Shown: piece by piece, positions 27,101 through 33,757 of the stretch
How the letters are laid out: every line of letters starts with the position of its first letter
How positions within the stretch are numbered: position 1 is the stretch's first letter
Assembly: GCA_002412865.1 (NCBI GenBank)
Contig: DHVW01000007.1
Location: 1-64,000 of the forward strand
DNA length: 64,000 nucleotides
Source: Sulfurovum sp. UBA5198
GTDB taxonomy: Bacteria > Campylobacterota > Campylobacteria > Campylobacterales > Sulfurovaceae
Direction: 5' to 3'
Position numbers and translations under genes: made by a program
Notes under the pieces: generated by a model
Seen by the model: only the letters and a program-made list of their open reading frames with translations
What the model was told of the DNA's origin: nothing
Databases searched by the model: none

Positions 27101-27498
27101 TCTTTTGATTTTTTATAATCCCCGATTTCCACCCAAGCTGTTAGTCCACATAGTGCTTCGCAGTTATTACAAATAGTTGGTACAAGCATATACTCGTTCT
27201 CTTTGATACCATCAGGATTACTTTCGCTTCTCACACCATTTCTCTCTGTACCGCCTCGTTTCCAGTCGTCACCATCTAGCTCTTTATAGCTATCCCAATT
27301 TGCAAAAGGAGGATAAAATGAAAGTTCGCCACCTTTGGTTGCGACATTTGGTTCGGTTGCAAATGCAGGAGTGTCTACAATCGTCTCAAACACACCTTTT
27401 ACAAGTACTGCTCCAGCAGCAGTATATGCCGTTCCTTTTAAAAAGCTTCTTCTGCTCTCTAAAAATATCGGTTTTTTTATATCTATTTTCTTTGTCAT
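24148..27498 (-). CDS. Tat-exported molybdopterin oxidoreductase catalytic subunit (Psr/Phs/Soe/Sre-like, substrate unassigned)
   Basis: A 1116-aa DMSO-reductase-family enzyme. The Tat signal is RRSFLKG at residues 16-22. The N-terminal [4Fe-4S] site is Cys110, 113, 117 and 156. The predicted Mo ligand is Cys252 in HTNICSAGARAG. ANSKLIFLQSSHAADAGHYF and GAKLVVMDPRMSNSAG are the guanine-dinucleotide blocks. With an FeS subunit and an NrfD anchor upstream it forms a periplasmic quinone-linked complex. Cys-ligated members reduce polysulfide, thiosulfate, tetrathionate or sulfur, or oxidise sulfite; the length (over 1100) is above PsrA/PhsA (about 760) and SoeA. I cannot choose a substrate. Confidence 0.85.
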   Translation of the reverse strand: MTKKIDIKKPIFLESRRSFLKGTAYTAAGAVLVKGVFETIVDTPAFATEPNVATKGGELSFYPPFANWDSYKELDGDDWKRGGTERNGVRSESNPDGIKENEYMLVPTICNNCEALCGLTAWVEIGDYKKSKDPKDLKVRKYMGNPLHYGSRGRNCAKGYATLSQMYDPDRIPFPLKRADGSKRGEGKWVRTSWDQAMSAIGKKIHDTLKVGDEISKKSIVYHVGRPNESGFGYRIAASLGVDGYGSHTNICSAGARAGTHQYAGTDRNSTDWANSKLIFLQSSHAADAGHYFQAAAGLIADARRKGAKLVVMDPRMSNSAGMADLWVPIWPGTEAALYLHLANRIFNEKDKNGNDLVKHEFVKKWTNWDVLMKDKAHLEFMKSEGIISEVPTGESYEDFIELMKKMYAPFTLEFTAKECRVEARTLEKLFEMFIDAEDKVASFFWRAGTVGHRGGWMNTKAGFFVLTLRGSMAGDKGGISFVDWHEVAVNGKGDAATVAGKKPAKLDVWNELEYPPEMPLCTYDPSFLLPHYLMDDEWRDKWNARGLKIPSKLAVYMPRQYNPVWINPDGFRWIECMKREDKMELTFNLSPTWSETNWYCDYILPVGLSGERHDQHSEPIKPAVFIGFRQPALRVALEKMGWKPKDPTRGTLEAHMASGLGEIWEEVEFWANMMVHYIDPDGSLGARDHWASKEDPTRCVTIAEWYNAAFENLHNLAHEAKHNPKYANSKYPNYEMLRDMGTWLEEKDVYRPQEKELVAHEGIIHAQHMKFDASTMRVDGAIVKAKIHDSEDEKSIGLVMDGKKIEGFRTPSRKLEVFAQFMKDWKWAEYAVPFYPLNQGQRDKMIHLVSQVHHQYMKNDNDFALNTIYRLPYNIHTRSVNSKHLMEISQNHNPIWIATKDATRLGIKREDKIKVTISDTVSGLVSGYFIAMAVPTEGILPGTLACSHHAGRWKLKNSVDIPGFSQPLGVMGLGAPLFDMSMDGTTGTLKPKQGIDKGMLERKDSWQFKEFNKDVDNIWWDGLSGAWQNAVAPCQPDPIAGNHAWHQKVSIELAGEEDTIGDIHVNYANNMKIYQAWRDKLTRPLTSEDKLRRPKHYKRPAWGLTDNAYSFNVTP

Positions 27499-27508
27499 TC
27501 TGTTCTCC

Positions 27509-28456
27509 TTAGCTTAACGGTAGTAGTTGTGGGATTTTTAGCCATACATCTTTTGCAAAATACAAGCCAATTAATGCTAGTATCCCCGCAAATCTTAGAA
27601 GTGTGTAATTATCCTCTTTTACGGAAGTAGTTACTAGTGCGAATGGAATAATATATCCCACTATCATGGCAAACCAAAATTCAAAACTATACGAGCCTCC
27701 AAGATGGATAAATGCTAGTGTAGCCTCTACTTCGCTATTTTTGAATGAAAAGAAATATTCACCCATATATAAAGTGAAGCTAATAGCAACTGTAACAGCT
27801 AGTATCATTGCTATTCTGGCTCTAGGTTCTTTGCCCCATGACTCAGCCACAATAAGTAGCGTTGCACTTCCAGCCATAATAGCTGCAAGCATCATTTGTG
27901 CCATCTCAATAGGTGCTTCCCATAGGCCTCTTGCACTTGATTGTGCCATAATTATAGCTGTATACATAGTAACAGGTAGAGCTAGAAATACAATATATGG
28001 TAATAGTTTTTCATATAATCCACTGTTTGCTCTTACTTTTTTAGCCGTCTTGTTGCTCCTAAGTAGATTAGGCATATAATCAAGCAACCCAATAGCTGCC
28101 AATAGTGTAACAAGCCCCGTAAATAGACTAGCCATCCATGCTCCTACTGTAATTGCACTTGTAAAGTGTGGATGAAAAAATATATTTACCATTCTAAGCG
28201 GTTGATGTAAATCTAAAAGAGTAAATAATAAAAATACATTTAACGCAACAAAAGATATAATAGGCATTAGCCATCTAACATTTGGTATTTTATCCTTGCT
28301 ATATTTATAAAGCATATATGCACCAACCATAATTACACCAGTACCGATACTCTTCGCCCACATATTTAGAGTAATCATCCAACCCCAAACAATACCATTT
28401 AAAGCCACATCAAATGAGACAACGGCGTGCGTTGCTGCTACTGTACTCTCTACCAT
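27509..28456 (-). CDS. NrfD/PsrC-family membrane anchor of the molybdoenzyme complex
   Basis: A 315-aa protein with eight to nine membrane helices and no heme-binding histidine pattern. VVSFDVALNGIVWGWMITLNMW near residue 15, LFTLLDLHQPLRMVNIFFHPHF near 80 and MTLKVSP-like loops typical of NrfD anchors support a quinone/quinol site in the membrane. It links the periplasmic FeS subunit to menaquinone. Abuts the FeS gene with one shared base (TAATG-type junction) and the catalytic gene after 10 bases. Confidence 0.88.
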   Translation of the reverse strand: MVESTVAATHAVVSFDVALNGIVWGWMITLNMWAKSIGTGVIMVGAYMLYKYSKDKIPNVRWLMPIISFVALNVFLLFTLLDLHQPLRMVNIFFHPHFTSAITVGAWMASLFTGLVTLLAAIGLLDYMPNLLRSNKTAKKVRANSGLYEKLLPYIVFLALPVTMYTAIIMAQSSARGLWEAPIEMAQMMLAAIMAGSATLLIVAESWGKEPRARIAMILAVTVAISFTLYMGEYFFSFKNSEVEATLAFIHLGGSYSFEFWFAMIVGYIIPFALVTTSVKEDNYTLLRFAGILALIGLYFAKDVWLKIPQLLPLS

Positions 28457-29208
28457 TAGTGTTCCCCTTTGTTGCTATCTTTTTTATTGCTTTCCATTCC
28501 AGCAAAACCAGTATTATCCAAATGATCATGTCCAAAGATTGGAGTCAAGAATCTATCTAGCATTGAGTGATTCGGGTCACCAACTGTATCAAGATGAGTG
28601 ATATTTGTAAATAAGCTATAACCCTCGATTCGCTGGTGTGCTAAAGGATTTAAAGTTTGATTTCCACCACCTACATAATAGTGTTTAGGATTTGTATGTT
28701 TTTCAGGTTTTCTAACCTGAACTCCACCTTGGTGTTCCATTATGTATCTTGAAATGTGGCTATCTTTGTTATCAATATCTCCGAATATATTAGCCTCAAC
28801 AGGACAAGCTACCACGCATGCTGGCATCATTCCGCCCTCAACCCTATGAGCACAATATGTACATTTATCAGCCGTATTTGTCTCAGGGTTCATATATATA
28901 GCATCATAAGGACACGCCATAATACAGCCAGCACAACCTATACATCTACTACTATCTATATTTACTATTCCGTTTGGTAAATAGTGAAGAGCTGAAACTG
29001 GACATATTTTTTCACATGGTGCATCTTCGCAATGGTTACAACGCATAGGCGTAAAACTTCGTGATGTATCAGGGAAAACACCTATATCTACATATTTTAC
29101 CTTTAGTCTCCATGATGCTAGAGGCACTTCATTTTCTACCTTACAGGCTATTTCACAACCCTTGCACCCCATACATAGGTTTAGATCAACCAAAAATCCT
29201 AATTTCAT
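28456..29208 (-). CDS. four-cluster ferredoxin-type subunit of the molybdoenzyme complex (PsrB/PhsB-like)
   Basis: A 250-aa electron-transfer subunit with four [4Fe-4S] motifs: CMGCKGCEIACK near residue 12, CNHCEDAPCEKICP, CIGCAGCIMACPYDAI and CTYCAHRV...CVVACP. I chose the ATG at 29208 because GAGGAG lies 5 bases before it; a longer reading would add 13 residues without a ribosome site. No signal peptide, as usual for subunits exported together with a Tat-bearing partner. First gene of the six-gene operon; the C-terminal 70 residues are an extension rich in His and Asn. Confidence 0.9.
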   Translation of the reverse strand: MKLGFLVDLNLCMGCKGCEIACKVENEVPLASWRLKVKYVDIGVFPDTSRSFTPMRCNHCEDAPCEKICPVSALHYLPNGIVNIDSSRCIGCAGCIMACPYDAIYMNPETNTADKCTYCAHRVEGGMMPACVVACPVEANIFGDIDNKDSHISRYIMEHQGGVQVRKPEKHTNPKHYYVGGGNQTLNPLAHQRIEGYSLFTNITHLDTVGDPNHSMLDRFLTPIFGHDHLDNTGFAGMESNKKDSNKGEH

Positions 29209-29430
29209 AGACTCTCCTCGTTTAGCTTTAGTTATTGATATATGCAATTACAATATCTTACCTGCATAGTATAGTTGAAATCTTATTAAAAAAGATATAG
29301 TTTTAGTATAAAATAAGAAAATATTATCTATCTTGAGTAAAAAAGAATATATTGCATTAATAATGATGAACGAATCATGCAGTTATTTTGCTAATTATCA
29401 CTATACATCTTGCTATTAACTTCATATTGT

Positions 29431-29436
29431 TATAAT
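29431..29436 (+). promoter_or_regulatory. -10 box of dcd
   Basis: TATAAT 33 bases before the dcd ATG, in the 261-base divergent spacer shared with the molybdoenzyme operon. The rest of the spacer is AT-rich with no strong dyad. Confidence 0.5.
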
Positions 29437-29469
29437 TGCAACAATATTAAACAATAAAAAGGTTACAAA

Positions 29470-30033
29470 ATGGGATTAAAATCAGATAAATGGATACGAG
29501 AAAAATCTCTAAAAGAGGAGATGATAGCTCCATTTTGTGAAGCACTCGTAGGCGAGGGTGTAGTTAGTTATGGACTTAGTAGCTATGGATATGACATACG
29601 AGTGAGCAATGAGTTTAAAATATTTACAAACATAAATGCTCAAGTAGTTGACCCAAAAGATTTTGACGATGCCAATGTAGTGGATTTCGTAGGTGATGTA
29701 TGCATCGTCCCACCGAACTCATTTGCACTTGCTAGAACCATAGAGTATTTCAAAATGCCAAGCGATACTCTAGCAATATGCTTAGGCAAAAGTACATACG
29801 CAAGGTGTGGTATTATTGTCAATGTCACACCATTTGAGCCTGGGTTTGAGGGACATATTACCATTGAAATATCAAATACAACTCCGCTTCCTGCTAAAAT
29901 TTATGCCAACGAAGGCATCGCTCAAGTGTTATTTTTACAAGGCGACGAACAGTGCGAAACCACATACAGCGACCGCAAAGGCAAATATCAAAAACAAGAG
30001 GGAATAACTCTGCCAAGGATTTTGAAAAAATAA
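29470..30033 (+). CDS. dcd: dCTP deaminase
   Basis: A 187-aa trimeric deaminase converting dCTP to dUTP for thymidylate synthesis. Conserved blocks: SYGLSSYGYDIRVSNEF, LGKSTYARCGIIVNVTPFEPGFEG (with the catalytic Glu in the following HITIEISN) and GKYQKQEGITLPR at the C-terminus. Monocistronic and convergent to the restriction cassette. Confidence 0.95.
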   Translation: MGLKSDKWIREKSLKEEMIAPFCEALVGEGVVSYGLSSYGYDIRVSNEFKIFTNINAQVVDPKDFDDANVVDFVGDVCIVPPNSFALARTIEYFKMPSDTLAICLGKSTYARCGIIVNVTPFEPGFEGHITIEISNTTPLPAKIYANEGIAQVLFLQGDEQCETTYSDRKGKYQKQEGITLPRILKK

Positions 30034-30090
30034 TTGAATTAAATAGCTTTGCCCCATAACCAACAGGGAGTCTACTGAATTCACAAGTTA

Positions 30091-30109
30091 TCACACTTTA
30101 TCAATCCAC
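30091..30109. repeat. 19-bp direct repeat, distal copy, border of the DpnI cassette
   Basis: TCACACTTTATCAATCCAC occurs here and again at 31894-31912, in the same orientation. This copy covers the last codons and stop of the methyltransferase fragment. The other copy is the last 19 bases of the asnB-like gene. Confidence 0.85.
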
Positions 30110-30343
30110 TTTTTGAAAAACAAATAGATGCTCGTGCATAATAAGTAAAAAGTTTGCTTCTTTGCTTTTATTTACCCAAAATCCAGTGGCTTTGCAATTA
30201 TGTTGTTGCTTGATAATATCTTCCTTTAAAACAAATCCTGCATTTAAAAACCTTTGCATGACCATAAATGCTAGTGGTTGATACATTTTATTTCGTCTTG
30301 TGTCGCCCATGAGAATAGCACAAAATTTATTTGGCTTCGAGAT
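30101..30343 (-). pseudogene. 5'-truncated DNA methyltransferase fragment (N4/N6 type, C-terminal part)
   Basis: About 80 codons encode SKPNKFCAILMGDTRRNK, MYQPLAFMVMQRFLNAGFVLKED, QQHNCKATGFW and EANFLLIMHEHLFVFQK. This is the C-terminal part of a site-specific DNA methyltransferase; the region carrying the catalytic DPPY/NPPY motif is gone. The same frame runs upstream into the end of the neighbouring gene, but that part is not homologous, so the break lies at about 30340-30354. The last codons and stop lie in the 19-bp repeat, so the original stop may have been replaced. Not expected to be active. Confidence 0.75.
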
Positions 30344-30353
30344 TATAACGAGT

Positions 30354-30875
30354 TCAGCAGTTAAGATTAAAATAATTAAATTCTTTACTTGCAAGTTCAA
30401 TCCCTATGATTTCATCAAAAGTTGTATTTTTTAGATACTCTTGATGTAGTTTTAGATTTTCAAATGCTTCATTAACATCTAAACCTTTTTCAAAACCTAT
30501 TATTTGCATATTTTCTATATCAGGAGTATCTGATTCACTATTTGGTTGAAATGTTATTCCCTCAAAAGTTATAAATATAAAATCTTTGAGTAAGTTTTTT
30601 TCATTTTTCAAAATTTTATCAATAAAACCTTTTGACATCAATTCAAGAGTTTGCAAATCTAAATCTTGTAAGTCTTCCCATAATTCAAAGGTGTCATATT
30701 GTAAATCTTCTATTAAATTTTCATAACCATCACTTGGAACTATCTCAACAAAATCGTTGTCATCATCTGTGTAACTTACATACTCTCTGTACATAATTTT
30801 AAATGGAAAGTAAAATGATGGGTTATTTAGTAAATATCTTATTATCTTTAAAGCTAATTCTCTTGTTATTGGCAT
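30354..30875 (-). CDS. unknown protein encoded directly downstream of the DpnI homologue
   Basis: A 173-aa acidic protein (many Asp/Glu, for example SYTDDDNDFVEIVPSDGYENL) with no domain I recognise and no membrane segment. It starts at the base after the DpnI stop and so is almost certainly co-translated. In the pneumococcal DpnI cassette a second gene, dpnD of unknown function, follows the nuclease gene; this ORF has the same position, but I make no claim of sequence similarity. The acidic character could suit a DNA-mimic or inhibitor role, which is speculation. Confidence 0.6.
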   Translation of the reverse strand: MPITRELALKIIRYLLNNPSFYFPFKIMYREYVSYTDDDNDFVEIVPSDGYENLIEDLQYDTFELWEDLQDLDLQTLELMSKGFIDKILKNEKNLLKDFIFITFEGITFQPNSESDTPDIENMQIIGFEKGLDVNEAFENLKLHQEYLKNTTFDEIIGIELASKEFNYFNLNC

Positions 30876-31640
30876 TTATAGTACCTCATAATTTCCTCTT
30901 TTTGTAAATTTTAAAAATCTTTTATCTCTTAAAATTTGAAGTTGTTGTCTAATTTTTGCTTGTATATTGTTATTTTCAGGATGTTGTATTTTTAAATATT
31001 TTTCAAATTGATACATATCGCTTAAATCAAAATTTGCTCTTTGTAGCTTTTCGATACATTTAATAATATCAAGTAGCCAACCTTTAGACTGCACAGTGCT
31101 TGAGTCGTTTAGAAAACTTATTTTATCCCACTCGTCCATAATTTTATTTTTACTTTGAATTTGCTTGTCTTTAATGTAAAATATTTTTCCACTATTTGGA
31201 ATGCTTGATATATCAATGTTGCACATTATATAATTTGGTTGATTTGGTATTCCTTTGCTTCTTGGTATAACCATACTGGGTACAAATAAATAACTAGGTA
31301 CTGCTAAGAAATTAACTATCTCATAATTAGTTTTGTCATAATTTAAAAAGAAAAAATTTGGATTTGTTTCGCTTCTAATTCTCTCTATCATAGTATTGTA
31401 AGCACCGTCAGCAATGGTTTTGCCAAGTACTTTACTGTTCTTACTTTTTAACTCATAGTCTTCATTGCAAATTTTGCAATAAAAATCTGCAACAGGTCTA
31501 TTGTTCTCGTATTCATCAATACTATTTCCACAATTAGGGCAGTATACATGCTCGTTGACCCAATTTTCGGTCAAAACTCTTATTTTTTGAGAGTTGCTAG
31601 TATAATTGTCACAGAGTGGAGAAAATAAATTTAAAGTCAT
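30876..31640 (-). CDS. dpnI: DpnI-type methyl-directed restriction endonuclease
   Basis: A 254-aa protein, the same length as pneumococcal DpnI, which cuts GATC only when the adenine is methylated. Seen: the opening SNSQKIRVLTENWV, a zinc site (Cys34, Cys37, Cys55, Cys58), the PD-(D/E)XK core with Asp52, Glu63 and Lys65 (RPVADFYC and YELKSK), NPNFFFLNYDKTNYEI and the C-terminal winged helix IRQQLQILRDKRFLKF, all closely matching DpnI. All catalytic residues are present. Its start codon overlaps the stop of a truncated dam-type ORF (TAATG). An active enzyme implies that the host genome carries no Dam-type GATC methylation. Confidence 0.93.
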   Translation of the reverse strand: MTLNLFSPLCDNYTSNSQKIRVLTENWVNEHVYCPNCGNSIDEYENNRPVADFYCKICNEDYELKSKNSKVLGKTIADGAYNTMIERIRSETNPNFFFLNYDKTNYEIVNFLAVPSYLFVPSMVIPRSKGIPNQPNYIMCNIDISSIPNSGKIFYIKDKQIQSKNKIMDEWDKISFLNDSSTVQSKGWLLDIIKCIEKLQRANFDLSDMYQFEKYLKIQHPENNNIQAKIRQQLQILRDKRFLKFTKRGNYEVL

Positions 31641-31825
31641 TATTTGATTGCAAAATAGAGTTCAAAAAACACTGCTCCGCCACCTAAAAATGGTTCGTGA
31701 TAGTTCTCAAAAGTATTTGGAAACAGTGGCAAAAGTTGAGACATTAGCCCTCTTTTGCCTCCAACCCATTTGATAAATGGAGAATATGTTTGCATACTAT
31801 TTGCCCTATCAATGCTTATAGTCAT
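31640..31825 (-). pseudogene. 3'-truncated Dam-type (D12 class) adenine methyltransferase fragment
   Basis: A 61-codon ORF carrying only the N-terminus of a D12-class methyltransferase: YSPFIKWVGGKRGLMSQLLP and the SAM-binding motif I HEPFLGGGAVFFELYF, then a stop. The DPPY catalytic motif and recognition domain are missing, so it cannot methylate. It has a good ribosome site (GGGAG, 7 bases before the ATG) and its stop overlaps the DpnI start, so it still serves as a translated leader. Read-through from here sets the translation level of the nuclease. Confidence 0.85.
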
Positions 31826-31857
31826 ATATTGCTCCCATCTTGTGATTATCTAGTAGC

Positions 31858-31863
31858 ATTATA
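31858..31863 (-). promoter_or_regulatory. -10 box of the DpnI cassette
   Basis: TATAAT on the minus strand preceded by TGTG (extended -10 character), 33 bases upstream of the dam-fragment ATG and 31 bases downstream of the asnB stop. The promoter lies inside the cassette, between the proximal repeat and the first ORF. Confidence 0.55.
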
Positions 31864-31893
31864 CACATTTTTATTGGTGTAGAGATGAAATGC

Positions 31894-31912
31894 TCACACT
31901 TTATCAATCCAC
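31894..31912. repeat. 19-bp direct repeat, proximal copy, 3' end of the asnB-like gene
   Basis: Identical to 30091-30109. Read on the minus strand it is the last 19 bases of the asnB-like coding sequence, ending with its TGA stop. The two copies enclose 1784 bases containing the whole DpnI cassette. Confidence 0.85.
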
Positions 31913-33666
31913 CGACAATAACTATAAAGTGCAAAAATCTGATGTTTAAATCCACCACTTGTGGCTTTACTTAGTAAAAACTCAACCTCATCGGCATTGA
32001 AAATCTTTCTCTCATTATTTACTTTGCGTATGAGTTCCAGTTCATTCTCTTCTATGAGCCACTCCATATATGGATAGCTAAATCCTCGTTTTTTTCGTTC
32101 TATGATTTGCTTTGGTAAATATTCATAGGCTATATCTTTGATGATGGCCTTGCTCTTGTCGCCAAACCTTATTTCAGGATCAATACTAAATGCACACTCT
32201 ACCACTCGCTCGTCTAAAAATGGGCTTCTAGCCTCCAATCCACATATCATACTAGCTCTATCTAGCTTTGGCAAGAACAAATCACCAAGCTTGATTTTCA
32301 TATCACAAAAGCTATACCAGTCAAGCTCACTGACTTGCCCACTTTTTAGAAATTCATCTCTATATTTTTGTATTATATTTTGCGAGCTATTGTCTTTGAC
32401 ATTTCTCTTTAAAAGCCTATTTTGTTGTAAATCAGTGAAAAGCTCCGCAGTAGACCTGAAAAGCAATGAGCCTTCTAGTGCTCTTTTGTGCCACTCCCAC
32501 TCTTTGTTTTGTGAGTAGCTACTTTTGAGATGATTTAGTAACCATTTTGGATATTTAAGTTCGCTTAGTTTTTCTATTTCTATAAATTCTTTGTATGTTT
32601 TATATCCCAAAAATAGCTCATCACTTCCATCTCCTGTAATGACTACTTTTTTGCCGTCAGTTTTGATTTTATTTAGTACGCTTAATAGTGGTAACATAGC
32701 AGGATCGCCCAAAGGAGTTTCGAAATATCTATCTATCGTTTTGAAATTCTCAAAAAACTGCTCTTTTGTGAACACTACCTCTGTATGATTTGAGTCAATA
32801 TGCTCACTAACCATTCTAGCATATTGTGTCTCGTCATATTTGCTATATTTCTCTTCATATCCTACGCAATATGTGTCTATTTTTTGCTCTTTTGATAAAA
32901 TAGCTGCAATAAGCGAGGAGTCAACTCCACCAGAGAGTAAAACTCCAAACGGAACACTAGGAATACGACATTTCACTGCATTTTTTAGTGCATCTTTTGT
33001 GGCTATTTTGGCTTCTGATGGTGTGTGATATTTAATCTCATTTGAGAGTGGGTTAAATCTATTGGCTACTCTAATCTCTCCATCTTCAAACTCTACTTTT
33101 CCGCCAGCAGAAACACTATATATTCCAGTAAAGAATGTATCAGGAGATATAGTAGTCTGAAAGCTTAGATAGCATGGCAAAGCATCATATCTAACAACGA
33201 GGTTACCGCCAAGTGCTTTTATCTCACTTGCAAACCAAAATGAATCTCCAAGCATTCTATAAAAAAGTGGTTTTTTGCCTACTTTATCTCTAAAAAGCTT
33301 GAGTTTTTTGCCATCATAAATAGCTATGGCATACATTCCGCTGATATGCTCTACAAACGCATCGCCATATATGCAATAATACTCATATATTACCTCTTCT
33401 TCTGATGCATTGCTTGTACCGATTTTTTTTCCAAGCTCCCTATGATTATATATCTCTCCATTGAGTAAAATAGTAAAACTTGATTTTTCAAATATTCTAG
33501 TTGCATTATCACAAGAGCTTGTTATGGCAAGGCGATGAATTCCAAAAAAGCTACTATCATTAGATATATAAGCACTTCCATCTTCGCCCCTATGTACTAA
33601 ACTCATATAGCTTTTTATTGTATTGTCTTTATCATGCTCCCCTATAACTCCAAATACGGCACACAC
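31894..33666 (-). CDS. asnB: asparagine synthase (glutamine-hydrolysing), AsnB family
   Basis: A 590-aa class II glutamine amidotransferase/ATP-PPi synthase. The start must be the GTG at 33666: it makes Cys the second residue (CAVFGVIGEHD), the required N-terminal nucleophile, and AGGAG lies 8-9 bases upstream. The longer ATG reading from 33735 would bury the cysteine behind a false hydrophobic leader. Residues 2-190 form the glutaminase domain (LNGEIYNHRE); SGGVDS at 245-250 is the ATP pyrophosphatase loop. It makes asparagine, or possibly amidates a sugar or peptide; without biosynthetic neighbours asparagine is the default. The cassette sits directly after its stop. Confidence 0.88.
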   Translation of the reverse strand: MCAVFGVIGEHDKDNTIKSYMSLVHRGEDGSAYISNDSSFFGIHRLAITSSCDNATRIFEKSSFTILLNGEIYNHRELGKKIGTSNASEEEVIYEYYCIYGDAFVEHISGMYAIAIYDGKKLKLFRDKVGKKPLFYRMLGDSFWFASEIKALGGNLVVRYDALPCYLSFQTTISPDTFFTGIYSVSAGGKVEFEDGEIRVANRFNPLSNEIKYHTPSEAKIATKDALKNAVKCRIPSVPFGVLLSGGVDSSLIAAILSKEQKIDTYCVGYEEKYSKYDETQYARMVSEHIDSNHTEVVFTKEQFFENFKTIDRYFETPLGDPAMLPLLSVLNKIKTDGKKVVITGDGSDELFLGYKTYKEFIEIEKLSELKYPKWLLNHLKSSYSQNKEWEWHKRALEGSLLFRSTAELFTDLQQNRLLKRNVKDNSSQNIIQKYRDEFLKSGQVSELDWYSFCDMKIKLGDLFLPKLDRASMICGLEARSPFLDERVVECAFSIDPEIRFGDKSKAIIKDIAYEYLPKQIIERKKRGFSYPYMEWLIEENELELIRKVNNERKIFNADEVEFLLSKATSGGFKHQIFALYSYCRWIDKV

Positions 33667-33722
33667 TCCCAAAACTCCTATACATATGATACAAAATAAG
33701 ATGATAATCTTTTTATTTGTGT

Positions 33723-33728
33723 TACAAT
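33723..33728 (+). promoter_or_regulatory. possible -10 box of topA
   Basis: TACAAT 29 bases before the topA ATG, in the 91-base divergent spacer with asnB. Confidence 0.35.
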
Positions 33729-33757
33729 ACCACAAAAATATTCACAAAGCACATAAA

